DNA from: Neomoorella sulfitireducens | GTDB lineage: Bacteria; Bacillota; DSM-521; Neomoorellales; Neomoorellaceae | Reading direction: 5' to 3' | Length of the DNA stretch: 64,000 bases | NCBI RefSeq assembly: GCF_024733845.1 | Contig: NZ_JANRHG010000001.1 | Span: 186,001-250,000 of the forward strand | Shown: positions 1 to 8,646 of the stretch, one piece after another | Layout: every line of letters begins with the position of its first letter | Position numbering within the stretch: the stretch's first letter is position 1 | Position numbers and translations under genes: made by a program | The notes under the pieces: generated by a model | Database searches by the model: none | What the model saw: the letters and a program-made list of their open reading frames with translations, nothing else | Told to the model about the DNA's origin: nothing

Positions 1-126
1 CGTCAGATAAGCCCCCTGGGCCAAATCAACTATATTCATTACGCCCCAGATTAGAGAGAAGCCTACTGCCGCCAGCCCGTACAATCCTCCCAGGAGTATG
101 CCGTTGATGATCACTTGCAAGTCCAC
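1..126 (-). CDS. Branched-chain amino acid-type ABC permease (LivH-like), N-terminal part
   Basis: Only the first 42 codons lie in the window; the gene runs off the left edge. The reading frame starts at a GTG preceded by an AAGGGGG ribosome site ten bases away. The visible peptide has NGILLGGLYGLAAVGFSLIW followed by GVMNIVDLAQGAYL, the typical first membrane helix and conserved loop of LivH-family inner-membrane permeases. It sits directly downstream of the binding-protein gene, so the two form one importer. The substrate is not readable from this fragment. Confidence 0.85.
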   Translation of the reverse strand, partial: MDLQVIINGILLGGLYGLAAVGFSLIWGVMNIVDLAQGAYLT

Positions 127-162
127 TTTGAATAATCCCCCTTAAAGCCGCTGAATGATTTT

Positions 163-199
163 AAACATGAGGCGGCAAAAGGCATGCCGCCTCATGTTT
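163..199. terminator. Strong stem-loop between binding protein and permease
   Basis: A perfect 14-bp inverted repeat (AAACATGAGGCGGC at 163-176 and its complement at 186-199) with a 9-base loop. A T-run follows it on the plus strand, but on the minus strand, in which the transporter is transcribed, only TTTAAAAT follows. It is better read as an mRNA-stabilising or partial-termination hairpin that favours the binding protein over the permease. Confidence 0.7.
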
Positions 200-219
200 T
201 TTAGCTTATCCTTCCTGCC

Positions 220-1455
220 TTATGGTTTGGGGTAAAGGGGTTTGCTCTGCTGTAATTCCTCGGGCCAGACGACTACAACCTGGCCGTTTTGAATCTGGCT
301 CACCGCGGCACTGCTCGTACCGACGTTGACACCGCGCTCGTTAAAGCGGATGGGGCCCCAGAAGGTTTGAATGTCCAGGCTGCGCATGGCGTCGCGTACT
401 TTATCTACTTCCAGGCTGCCGGCTTTTTCAATAGCCTTCTGCAGGATGACGCCGGCTACTGAAGCGGCGGCGCTGTAATAAGCAGGATCCTCGTTGTATT
501 CGGCCTTATAAAGTTTGGCATAATCTTCTGCCGAGCCGAAAATATCGCCCGTCCACTTCATATTCGGGGTCCACCACTCTCCGCCCATTATGCCTTCGGC
601 ATCAGCCCCGAGGGAGTTGCGGAAGTCTGGTATGGAAGTAGCGATGGTAAAGGCCATTATGGCCGGCTTGTACCCTAAATCCTTGGCATTGCGTACCGCC
701 AGCACGCCGTCGGCCAGGTAACCGGTTCCTAATAAAATCTGGGCACCTGCATTTTTGATGTTGGTTATCATTGAAGACAGGTCTTTCGTATCAGCCGGGT
801 ATTTGTCGTAGTATACTACCTGGAAACCATTGGCTTCGGCATATTTCTTGGCTCCTTCGGCTACCGACAAGGAGAAGAGGGCATCCGGCGAAATAATGGC
901 AACTTTTTTCAGGTTGGGATCCAGCGTTTTGGCCAGGTCCAGGACGCCGTTCAAATAAGTCGTCGCCAGGGGCAAAACCCCGAAGAGGTTCTTATATCCC
1001 TGTTCGTAGAGAGAAGGAGCATTGGCCAGGGGTACGATGGTCAGCTTGTTGTACTTCTCGGCGATAGCCGCAGTAGCCGCCGAAATACCGCTGGAATAGG
1101 GACCCAATAAGAAGTTGACCCCTTCTTCCGTTATCATCTGTTCGGTCAACTTGGCACTGCGCTGGGCTTCCGACTGGTCGTCTTTATAAACAATTTCTAC
1201 CTTGTATTTCTCGCCGTTCACATTGATGCCGCCGGCTTCGTTAACCTTTTTAACCCAGAGGTCGTAACCTTTCTTCGTCAGGTTGCCTTCCCGGGAAAGC
1301 TGGCCGGTAAAAGATAAGGAAGCCCCTATCTTGAGAACTTTTTCTCCCTTACCCTTTTCTTGACCGGTGGTGCCGCCCTTGCCCCCGCACCCCGCCAGCA
1401 GCAAGGTAATGCTCAATACAAGCGTTATTAAATAAATCAACCGCTGGTGCTTCAT
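220..1455 (-). CDS. Branched-chain amino acid-type ABC transporter substrate-binding lipoprotein (LivK-like)
   Basis: 411 residues with a lipoprotein signal: a basic MKHQR start, a hydrophobic stretch and the lipobox LLLAGC near residue 23. The mature part begins KVLKIGASLSFTGQLSREG, the usual opening of type-I periplasmic binding proteins of the Leu/Ile/Val family (Peripla_BP_6). The protein would sit outside the membrane and deliver ligand to the LivH permease that follows. An ATG with GGAGGG eight bases upstream supports the start. The neighbours (a second dihydroorotate-dehydrogenase-like pair and an FCD GntR regulator) suggest the ligand may not be an amino acid. Confidence 0.9.
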   Translation of the reverse strand: MKHQRLIYLITLVLSITLLLAGCGGKGGTTGQEKGKGEKVLKIGASLSFTGQLSREGNLTKKGYDLWVKKVNEAGGINVNGEKYKVEIVYKDDQSEAQRSAKLTEQMITEEGVNFLLGPYSSGISAATAAIAEKYNKLTIVPLANAPSLYEQGYKNLFGVLPLATTYLNGVLDLAKTLDPNLKKVAIISPDALFSLSVAEGAKKYAEANGFQVVYYDKYPADTKDLSSMITNIKNAGAQILLGTGYLADGVLAVRNAKDLGYKPAIMAFTIATSIPDFRNSLGADAEGIMGGEWWTPNMKWTGDIFGSAEDYAKLYKAEYNEDPAYYSAAASVAGVILQKAIEKAGSLEVDKVRDAMRSLDIQTFWGPIRFNERGVNVGTSSAAVSQIQNGQVVVVWPEELQQSKPLYPKP

Positions 1456-1645
1456 TTATTAATCCCTCCGATTTTTGCAAACTTGTTTCTTAATGTGATG
1501 TTAAAGACTTCTTTTGTGGTTATTTTTCCCTGCTTGCTTCCTCCACATTTTAGATTTTCCACCTTCATCCCCTCAGCTCCATTGCGTGCCCATTAAGACT
1601 TAAAACTAAATTCCCGTCCACCTCCTCTTTAAGATTCTCCCTCTC

Positions 1646-2563
1646 TCATCTTCTGGCCAGGCCGACGATATCGGCCAGCCTGGTAAACCCATTCTCCTCC
1701 ATATAACTCTCGATACCCTCAATAATTTCCAGCATAACCTTAGGATTGGCAAAATTGGCGGTCCCTACCTGGATGGCTCTGGCGCCCGCCATGATAAACT
1801 CCAGGGCGTCGGTAGTATCGGTAATCCCACCAACGCCTATAACCGGGATGTCTACTGCACCGGCTACTTCCCACACCATTCTCAGGGCTACAGGCTTTAT
1901 CGCCGGGCCGGACAGGCCGCCGAAAATGTTTCCCAGTACAGGCTGCCGCCGTCGCACATCAATAGCCATACCTGTAAGCGTATTAGCAACAGTAAGGATG
2001 TCAGCACCTGCATCTTGAGCCTGACGGGCCATTAGCTTGATATCCACCACATTGGGAGACAATTTAACGATTAACGGCCGCGAGGCTACCTTGCGGATTT
2101 GTTTTACTGCCAGGTAGAGCAGTTCGGGATTGGTACCAAAAGGAATACCATCGCCCAGGTTGGGGCAGGAAAAGTTCAATTCATAAGCGCCGATCCCGTT
2201 TTCTTCTTCCAGGCAACTTATAACCTGCGCAAAATCCTCCGGGGTTTCACCGGCCACACTAACAATTAATGCCGTATTATATTGCTTTAGGCCTGGCAAA
2301 GTATTGCGCCGGAAGGCTTCTACCCCTTCCGAGGGTATACCCACGGCGTTTAATATGCCGCAGGGGGTTTCATGGATCCGGGGCGGCGCATTACCGCTAC
2401 GGGGAAAAGCTGATACGCTTTTGGTCACTATGGCCCCCAGCAAGGATGGATTAAAGGCATTGGCACCGTCACCGTAATCATAGGTGCCCGACGCCGGCAT
2501 GACAGGATTTTTTAGTTTTAAACCCGGGACCAGTTCACTCGTAAGATCTAAATCCTTCACCAT
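1646..2563 (-). CDS. Dihydroorotate dehydrogenase B-like catalytic subunit (second copy)
   Basis: About 305 residues, starting at an internal ATG (MVKDLDLTSEL) that overlaps the end of the PyrK-like gene; an upstream in-frame extension looks non-coding. The fold is the class 1 DHOD FMN TIM barrel: GTYDYG near the start, NFSCPN with the active-site Cys region, PLIVKLSPN, and the phosphate-binding end VIGVGGITDTTDALEF...GARAIQVGT. It is clearly paralogous to the PyrD at 5120-6055. Because the housekeeping copy lies next door, this one, coupled to a transporter and a GntR regulator, could act on an imported pyrimidine or related ring compound. That role is inference. Confidence 0.85.
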   Translation of the reverse strand: MVKDLDLTSELVPGLKLKNPVMPASGTYDYGDGANAFNPSLLGAIVTKSVSAFPRSGNAPPRIHETPCGILNAVGIPSEGVEAFRRNTLPGLKQYNTALIVSVAGETPEDFAQVISCLEEENGIGAYELNFSCPNLGDGIPFGTNPELLYLAVKQIRKVASRPLIVKLSPNVVDIKLMARQAQDAGADILTVANTLTGMAIDVRRRQPVLGNIFGGLSGPAIKPVALRMVWEVAGAVDIPVIGVGGITDTTDALEFIMAGARAIQVGTANFANPKVMLEIIEGIESYMEENGFTRLADIVGLARR

Positions 2564-3348
2564 ATCACCTCGCTGGCAGGGAAAACCGGGCCGTCCTTGC
2601 ACACTCTTTTATAAGCATGGCCTTCAGGTGTACCCGGGGTTCTTACTTTGCATACACAACCTTTGCAAGAACCAATACCACAGGCCATAACTTCTTCCAG
2701 GAGAACATAAGCCCTAAAGTTATACTTTGTTTCCATTGGCAGGAGCCCTTGCGCCAGGCGCTTTGAACCGCAGGTAAAAACAGTTTTTATTTTGATTCCT
2801 TCCTTGGTAATTAGCTCTTCCAGGAGAACGGTTAACAGGCGTCCCTCATTTTCCTCCCCGTCATCTGTCGATAAAACAACCTTGCTTGAATAACGGGTAA
2901 AATCTACCACACCGGGGATCAATTCCCTCTTCCTGGCCGAAAGAAAAGTATATACTACCAGCCCCCGGTTATAAGCCGTTTCTGCTATGGCCATTAAAGG
3001 AGCTGCCCCTATACCGCGTCCAAGGAGGGCAATATTGCCGGTCTCTGGCAAATCGGCACCGTTACCGAGGGGACCAATAAGTTTTACTTCTTCACCGGGT
3101 ATGCGCCGGGACATTTCCAGGGTTGCTTTTCCTCTTATTTTGTAGAGAATATGCAACTGCCCCTTGGCGGGTAAAATACGATATAAACTAAAGGGACGGG
3201 GTAAAACAATATCCCCGCGTTCCCATGCCTGTAACATTATAAACTGCCCCGGCCTTGCTTTTCGGGCTATTTCAGCCTGTTCAATAATTAGAATATTATA
3301 TTCAGATCTTAATTTTCTTTGCTCTATGATTTTGCCCTTAACATACAT
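2557..3348 (-). CDS. PyrK-like iron-sulfur flavoprotein, electron-transfer subunit (second copy)
   Basis: 263 residues with a ferredoxin-NADP reductase-like fold. The FAD region holds RPFSLYR, the nucleotide part holds LLGRGIGAAPLMAIAE, and the C-terminal [2Fe-2S] site is CGIGSCKGCVC followed by a later Cys in KRVCKDGPVF. This matches PyrK, which passes electrons between NAD and the PyrD barrel. The gene overlaps the following PyrD-like gene by seven bases, so the pair is translationally coupled. It lies downstream of the GntR regulator at 3400-4071. Confidence 0.88.
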   Translation of the reverse strand: MYVKGKIIEQRKLRSEYNILIIEQAEIARKARPGQFIMLQAWERGDIVLPRPFSLYRILPAKGQLHILYKIRGKATLEMSRRIPGEEVKLIGPLGNGADLPETGNIALLGRGIGAAPLMAIAETAYNRGLVVYTFLSARKRELIPGVVDFTRYSSKVVLSTDDGEENEGRLLTVLLEELITKEGIKIKTVFTCGSKRLAQGLLPMETKYNFRAYVLLEEVMACGIGSCKGCVCKVRTPGTPEGHAYKRVCKDGPVFPASEVIW

Positions 3349-3399
3349 CGATAAATCTACCCCATAAAATCAGATGTTTTCAAACTCGAACAATAAATG

Positions 3400-4071
3400 T
3401 CAGGCTTTATCATCATTGATTACTGCCAAATAAACCTGCCTGCTATGCTCTACATGTTTTCTCATAAGGGTTTCGGCCTTCTCTTTATCACCATCCTTGA
3501 TAGCATTTAAGATACCACTATGTTCTTGCATTAGCCTGTCTCTTTTTTTATACCAGGTTATACTCTCCGTCCGCACTATATAATCCTGGTACAATCTTAA
3601 TAGGCTGAGAAGGTGTTTATTATTGGAACTAGCAAAGAGAATTTCATTAAACTCCCTGTGGGCTTGTTGATATTTGCCCACCTCGTTATCATCAATAGCC
3701 ACCTGCATCTCGGCAAGTATCTTTTCCAGTGCTTCAATCTCATCAGGGGAAATGTTTTCGGCCGCCAGGCGCGCGGCCATTCCCTCTAGGGCAACCATAA
3801 TTGAATAAATTTCTAGCATATCTTTGGCGCCTAAATAAATAACTACAATTCCTTTCCCTAGCTCATAAGAAACCAGTCCTTCTTGCTCCAGCTTGCGAAG
3901 AGCCTCGCGCACCGGTGTCCGGCTGATTTCCAATTCCTTTGCTATTTCAGCCTCGGTAAGCCTGTCCCCTTTTTGATAACGCCCCTCTAAAATGCTCTCT
4001 TTGAGATACTGGTAAACAGTATATCTTAAAGGCCGCCTCTGGTTTTCTAGTTGGACTTGGATTTCAGCCAT
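3400..4071 (-). CDS. GntR family regulator, FadR/FCD type
   Basis: 223 residues. The N-terminal winged helix contains GDRLTEAEIAKELEISRTPV and REALRKLEQEGLV, the GntR signature. The C-terminal all-helical part (about residues 85-215, with HREFNEILF and H..IL.AI motifs) is an FCD ligand domain, which usually senses small organic acids through metal-binding histidines. It is the first gene of a minus-strand run ending in the PyrK/PyrD pair and the Liv transporter, so it likely controls that uptake and redox unit. Confidence 0.88.
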   Translation of the reverse strand: MAEIQVQLENQRRPLRYTVYQYLKESILEGRYQKGDRLTEAEIAKELEISRTPVREALRKLEQEGLVSYELGKGIVVIYLGAKDMLEIYSIMVALEGMAARLAAENISPDEIEALEKILAEMQVAIDDNEVGKYQQAHREFNEILFASSNNKHLLSLLRLYQDYIVRTESITWYKKRDRLMQEHSGILNAIKDGDKEKAETLMRKHVEHSRQVYLAVINDDKA

Positions 4072-4098
4072 CCATACACATCCTTATCCACCAGTTTG

Positions 4099-4112
4099 GG
4101 ATCCTGGATCCT
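4099..4112. promoter_or_regulatory. Tandem GGATCCT repeat upstream of the FCD regulator
   Basis: Two adjoining copies of GGATCCT lie about 28 bases upstream of the GntR start. Each contains a palindromic GGATCC. The position suits an autoregulatory operator, but no second copy was seen elsewhere in the window. Confidence 0.3.
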
Positions 4113-4226
4113 AGATGGCTTTATTCTACAATCTTTTATAAAATCCTGCTAGTCCCTAAAAAAATTACAACCCCGGCAATTCATTAAAAACCATCCGGGG
4201 TATAGAGCCCAGAGATATACCTGCAA

Positions 4227-4466
4227 CTACGTTGACCTGAAGCCGGTGACAATACTTCCAAAGGGGATTAACACTAAAAGGCCAAGGGCACCTCGAACAA
4301 GGGAAAGGGCGAGGGGCGGCATCATAGGGGTAACCACCCGGGCGACAATAATATTGCCTCCATAAAGTAAACTGGATAAAATGGCGACCCCGTAACCCGC
4401 CTGGGGGAGCACCCTTGCTCTCCCCGTAAAAGTAGATAAAATGTTGGTGCTTTGGGGTAAATTCAT
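4227..4466 (-). pseudogene. Truncated DMT/EamA transporter, N-terminal piece
   Basis: 79 codons from an ATG with AGAGAAGG upstream. The peptide VAILSSLLYGGNIIVARVVT followed by PMMPPLALSLVRGALG resembles the first two membrane helices of EamA drug/metabolite transporters, which normally have about 300 residues and ten helices. The frame ends after two helices, so this is probably the remnant of a deleted gene. It sits just downstream of pyrE. Confidence 0.55.
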
Positions 4467-4509
4467 TGTTTGTACCTTCTCTATTTCTATAAACGTATAA
4501 CTTGCCTTC

Positions 4510-5097
4510 TTAAGGCATAACTGTAATTTGCCTGCTACCGGGTTTGACAATGGGCAATCCTTCCCTGCACAGGGGACAGTTTTCAGGCCTGTAGGTTTCG
4601 ATATCAAAAGTAATGAGGGATTGAATAGGTACGCCCAGGTCCGCACGACCGTTGCTGCGATCAACCAGGGCGCCCACACCGACCGGGATAGCCCCGTGCT
4701 GTTTTACTACCTCGATTACTTCACGGGCCGAGCCACCGGTGGTAATAACGTCTTCAACTACCAGGACCCGTTCGCCCGGTTCCAGGGTAAAGCTTCGCCG
4801 CAGGGTCATCACCCCGTTTTCACGCTCGGCAAATAACGCCCTTGTGCCTAAATGGCGGGAAATCTCATACGACATAATAATTGCTCCGATCGCCGGCCCA
4901 ATGACAGTGGTAATGCCCTGACCCTGAAACTTTTCCGCCAGCTCACGGCAAAGGAGGGTATTTTCCTCCGGGTACTGCTGCACCCGGGCACACTGGAGGT
5001 AATGGGCGCTGTGTAGACCGGAAGTCAGGACAAAATGCCCTTCCCACAAAACCCCTGTACGCCTGAAGATGTTCATTATTTCGTCGCGACTTAACAT
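4510..5097 (-). CDS. pyrE: Orotate phosphoribosyltransferase
   Basis: 195 residues. The PRPP-binding signature VLVVEDVITTGGSA is present, with an N-terminal GHFVLTSGLHSAHYLQCARV that matches bacterial PyrE. The enzyme joins orotate to PRPP to make OMP in pyrimidine synthesis. It is the last gene of a pyrK-pyrD-pyrE run on the minus strand. A Cys pair near the C-terminus (ENCPLC) is seen in clostridial relatives. An AGGGGAG site precedes the ATG. Confidence 0.93.
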   Translation of the reverse strand: MLSRDEIMNIFRRTGVLWEGHFVLTSGLHSAHYLQCARVQQYPEENTLLCRELAEKFQGQGITTVIGPAIGAIIMSYEISRHLGTRALFAERENGVMTLRRSFTLEPGERVLVVEDVITTGGSAREVIEVVKQHGAIPVGVGALVDRSNGRADLGVPIQSLITFDIETYRPENCPLCREGLPIVKPGSRQITVMP

Positions 5098-5119
5098 AAA
5101 AGCTCTCCCCTTTTCTAAA

Positions 5120-6055
5120 TTATATTTGGACTGCTCCGATTAGCTCCCTGATGTCGTTTAACCCTTGCTCAACAAGATAGTCCTCCAGGCCGGCAATAAT
5201 TTCAATTATAGCCGTCGGGTTAACTAAACCGGCCGTTCCCACGGCAACGGCAGTAGCCCCCGCCAGCAGGAATTCAACGGCATCGCGGGAGGTCATGATG
5301 CCACCCATGCCTATTAACGGTATTTTTACCGCTTGAGCCACCTGCCAGACGGCATAAAGGGCTACAGGTTTAATGGCCGGGCCGCTCAATCCACCCACAA
5401 TATTTGCCAGGGCGGGCCGGCGGGTTTTAATATCAATGGCCATGCCCCGGACGGTATTAATCAGGGAAAGGGCATCGGCGCCGGCCTCTTCAACGGCCCT
5501 GGCTATTGCCGTTATATCCGTCACATTGGGTGTTAATTTAACTATTACCGGTAAATGGGTTTGGCTTTTAACTGCTGCCGTCACCCGGGCCGCCATATCC
5601 GGTACCGTGCCAAACACGATGCCGCCCTCTTTAACGTTGGGACAGGAGATATTTACCTCCAGGGCGGCAACCCCGCCGGCAGCGCTCAAACGTTCCGCCA
5701 GTTCCGCATACTCATCAATTGTCCTGCCGGCGATATTGACAATCAGGGGTGGGGAAAACCGGCGCAGGTAGGGTAGTTTTTCGCGGATAAAGACCTCCAG
5801 TCCCGGGTTCTGCAGCCCTATTGAATTAAGGACTCCGCAGGGAGTTTCCATTAAGCGTGGCGGTGGATTACCAATAAGCGGTTGCAGGGTAATGGTTTTT
5901 ACAACAATCGCGCCCAGGCGGTTTAAATCGAAAAGAGGGGCGTATTCCTCGCCAAAACCAAAGGTACCGGAGGCCGGCATAACTGGATTCTGTAAAGTTA
6001 AACCGGCGAGCTGAACTTCCAGGTTAACTCTAGATCTATTCACAGTTTGCTTCAT
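5120..6055 (-). CDS. pyrD: Dihydroorotate dehydrogenase B, catalytic subunit
   Basis: About 311 residues from the ATG that overlaps the end of pyrK in an ATGA arrangement ([19 protein letters not shown]). It shows [20 protein letters not shown] with the catalytic-region Cys, [10 protein letters not shown], and [15 protein letters not shown] with AVAVGTA at the FMN phosphate site. As a class 1B enzyme it oxidises dihydroorotate to orotate and hands electrons to PyrK and NAD. The pyrK-pyrD-pyrE order marks this as the biosynthetic copy. Confidence 0.93.
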   Translation of the reverse strand: MKQTVNRSRVNLEVQLAGLTLQNPVMPASGTFGFGEEYAPLFDLNRLGAIVVKTITLQPLIGNPPPRLMETPCGVLNSIGLQNPGLEVFIREKLPYLRRFSPPLIVNIAGRTIDEYAELAERLSAAGGVAALEVNISCPNVKEGGIVFGTVPDMAARVTAAVKSQTHLPVIVKLTPNVTDITAIARAVEEAGADALSLINTVRGMAIDIKTRRPALANIVGGLSGPAIKPVALYAVWQVAQAVKIPLIGMGGIMTSRDAVEFLLAGATAVAVGTAGLVNPTAIIEIIAGLEDYLVEQGLNDIRELIGAVQI

Positions 6056-6858
6056 TTTACCTGGTCTCCCCAATACACATCGGCTGCATTGAAAACAGGT
6101 CCACCCGTGCATACGTTTTCGTAATATATTTTCCCCCGGGCATCAAGAAGGGCTGTCGCACAGCCGCGACAAGCCCCTAACCCGCAGGCCATTTTTTCTT
6201 CCAAAGAAACCTCTGCCGCCATAGAATATTTCGCTGCCAGGCGGGCGAATTCAGCCAATTCGGCCCTCGGGCCGCAGGCATAACCCCGGTGATAAGTTCT
6301 TTCCTCGAGATAATGCTCCCACAATCTGGTCACCTGCCCGTGAAAACCTGCGCTGCCGTCATCTGTAGCCACGAACAGGTTAATCTTCATGGCTTTTAAC
6401 GTTTCTAGCTGATATAAGCGTTCCTTATCCTGGGCGCCGTAAAAAAAGTCAACCTCATTCCCCGCTTCTAGCGCCCGCCGGGCAAGAAAAAGCAAGGGAA
6501 CAATACCCAGCCCCCCTGCTACTAAAGCGACCCTTTTACCGGCCGGCAGAGTAAAACCGCGGCCAATAGGGCCTAAAATATCAATTTTATCGCCTGCCTC
6601 CCGCCCGGCCAGCCAGGCCGTCCCGCGCCCCTTAACCTGGTACAACAAAACTATTTCCCCCTTGTCGCCGACGTCGTGAATGCTTAATGGACGTCGCAAC
6701 AGGGGATCCATTGTTTCTGAACAGCGAATATGGACAAACTGCCCCGGCTGCGCAGCCGCCGTAACTGCCGGGGCCTGCAGTTTTAGAAGGAAAACCTCCC
6801 GCCCCATCTGGCGCGCAGCCAGCACTTCAGCTTCCATATTTTGTATCAACACGGTCAC
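6052..6858 (-). CDS. pyrK: Dihydroorotate dehydrogenase electron-transfer subunit
   Basis: 268 residues with the FAD motif RRPLSIHDV, the nucleotide motif [20 protein letters not shown] and the [2Fe-2S] ligands CGLGACRGC plus a final Cys in [11 protein letters not shown]. It couples PyrD to NAD. A GTG start is assumed; a second GTG two codons later is closer to the AAAGGG ribosome site. It leads the pyrK-pyrD-pyrE run. Confidence 0.92.
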   Translation of the reverse strand: MTVLIQNMEAEVLAARQMGREVFLLKLQAPAVTAAAQPGQFVHIRCSETMDPLLRRPLSIHDVGDKGEIVLLYQVKGRGTAWLAGREAGDKIDILGPIGRGFTLPAGKRVALVAGGLGIVPLLFLARRALEAGNEVDFFYGAQDKERLYQLETLKAMKINLFVATDDGSAGFHGQVTRLWEHYLEERTYHRGYACGPRAELAEFARLAAKYSMAAEVSLEEKMACGLGACRGCATALLDARGKIYYENVCTGGPVFNAADVYWGDQVK

Positions 6859-6917
6859 CCTTTACGCAAAAATCTCTAATATATTCGCCATGGTTTCCGA
6901 TTTTCCTGCATGAAAAA

Positions 6918-6943
6918 GCCTGGCGGTTAAAAAATCGCCAGGT
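6918..6943 (-). terminator. Hairpin between FGGY kinase and pyrK
   Basis: On the minus strand CCTGGCG and CGCCAGG pair around an AT-rich loop and are followed by CTTTTT. It lies after the FGGY kinase and about 60 bases before pyrK, so it can end the kinase operon or act as a leader element of the pyr genes. A second, weaker GCCC...GGGC hairpin lies just upstream of it. Confidence 0.55.
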
Positions 6944-7064
6944 GCTTATCTGACTTTCGCCCAGCTAATGAAAAGGCTAGGGCTATAAACTTATTATTTC
7001 TCTTTTTTCTAATTTCTACCCGGACTTAACGTACATACAGCAACCTAATTTTCCTTTAAAATCG

Positions 7065-8636
7065 TCAGTTCTCTGAACCCTTGCCTGCCCTTGAAGATAA
7101 TTTCACCAACCGCGAATAAACCGGTGCTAGGCTGGCAAAAACTTCGGCATACAGCCGGGCATATGGTTGATAAAACTGGTGTAGCTTAATATCGACTTCA
7201 TACCTCCTGCCGGTACGGGACATATGCTTCGCTACGGCTTTAAGTTCCCGGTAAATACCGGTAGCATAGCCTGCCAGGATGGCAGAACCCAGTATCCCAA
7301 CTTCTTCCCGGTCCAGTTTTACATAAGGTATGCCCAGGATGTTGGCCTTCATCTGGTTCCAGAAATCACTGCGGGCACCCCCGCCGATGACCCGGACCTC
7401 TTTAAATTCAAGTTCCGGGTAAAGTTGTTTTTCGACACTCAAATAATAGCAATACTCATAGGCGATGCTTTCCATGATCGAGCGATAAAAGGTCGCCTGG
7501 TCATGGTTCCAGCTAAAGCCGATCCAGGCCCCGCGCACGTTGCTGTCGTAGGGGTAAATTCGACCCCCGAGATGGGGAACAAATAATAGTCCCTCGCTAC
7601 CCGGGCTAGCGGCGGCTGCTTTTTGGTTTAAAAGATCATAAGCGCTGATGCTCTGCTGCAGCGCCTGTTCCCTGGCCCCCTGGGCGAAGGTGTCCCTGAA
7701 CCACCTTAAACACAGGCCGCCACCGCCTATGTAGGCATGTGGTAACCACAGGTCTTTTGGTATCGCCCGCGGCATGATAATAGTCTTATTGGCTACATCG
7801 GGGACAAAACGATCAACGCAGCAGGACAGGATAGAAGCCGTCCCGGCGACATCCACTACCAGGCCCTTCTCCACCAGGCCGGCCCCCAGGCAACTGGCGG
7901 CATGGTCGCCTGCTCCGGCGGCTACCGGTATCCCGGCAACCAGTCCTGTATCTACGGCCGCTTTTGCCGTAACACACCCCACTATTTCCCAGGGTTCCAC
8001 GATACGCGGCATCTTCTCCGGCGGCAAGTCAAATAGTTCGAGCAATTCCGGTGACCAGGCGATGTTACGGGCATCGCTGACCCCGGAAAAGTGGATGTAA
8101 GTATGATCGACAAAGGCCTCTTCCGCCTTGAGGCCGCAAATCCGGCCGGTCACGTATACCGACGGGACAATAAATTTGGCGATCCTTTTAAAGGTCTCCG
8201 GTTCTTCGTTTTTCCACCACAGCATTTTGGGGCCGTGGGCTACCGTAGGCGGCATGCCTACGGTATTGATAAAAATATCGTTATAATTTTCGCGGATCCA
8301 GTCAACGTATTCCTGGCAGCGAATATCCAGCCAGGAGTCATACCAGGTCACCGGCTGCCAGTCGTCGTCAATCCCCAGAATCCCGGCCATCTGCCCGTCA
8401 AAGGCGATGGCCGCTATATCGGCGGGGTTGATGCGGCTTTTTTCTAGTACACGGCGCACAGTTAAACATGTGGTCCGGTAAAAGTCTTCGGCCTCTTGTT
8501 CTACCCATCCGGGTTGAGGATAATGCAAAACCGATTCTTCATAAGCATCGGCAACCAGGTTGCCCTCCAGGTCAAATAACCCGGCTTTGGTACCGGTGGT
8601 GCCTATATCAATACCCATTAAATATTTCCGGCCCAT
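7065..8636 (-). CDS. FGGY-family carbohydrate kinase, xylulokinase-like
   Basis: About 523 residues from an ATG with AGGAGG six bases away. The N-terminus MGIDIGTTGTKAGLFD is the ATP-phosphate loop of the FGGY fold, followed by a YDSWLD-type sugar region, GAGDHAASCLGAGL and VIGGGARSDFWNQMKANIL in the C-terminal domain. Such enzymes phosphorylate ketoses or polyols using ATP. It is the last gene of the sugar island and directly follows a cupin phosphoglucose isomerase. The substrate cannot be assigned; a ketopentose or ketohexose is plausible. Confidence 0.87.
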   Translation of the reverse strand: MGRKYLMGIDIGTTGTKAGLFDLEGNLVADAYEESVLHYPQPGWVEQEAEDFYRTTCLTVRRVLEKSRINPADIAAIAFDGQMAGILGIDDDWQPVTWYDSWLDIRCQEYVDWIRENYNDIFINTVGMPPTVAHGPKMLWWKNEEPETFKRIAKFIVPSVYVTGRICGLKAEEAFVDHTYIHFSGVSDARNIAWSPELLELFDLPPEKMPRIVEPWEIVGCVTAKAAVDTGLVAGIPVAAGAGDHAASCLGAGLVEKGLVVDVAGTASILSCCVDRFVPDVANKTIIMPRAIPKDLWLPHAYIGGGGLCLRWFRDTFAQGAREQALQQSISAYDLLNQKAAAASPGSEGLLFVPHLGGRIYPYDSNVRGAWIGFSWNHDQATFYRSIMESIAYEYCYYLSVEKQLYPELEFKEVRVIGGGARSDFWNQMKANILGIPYVKLDREEVGILGSAILAGYATGIYRELKAVAKHMSRTGRRYEVDIKLHQFYQPYARLYAEVFASLAPVYSRLVKLSSRAGKGSEN

Positions 8637-8646
8637 TGTCCCCCTC

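Noticed and set aside
163-4112. CRISPR array or insertion sequence near the left end
   Set aside because: The repeats seen are single hairpins and a short tandem pair, with no regular spacers, transposase frame or terminal repeats.
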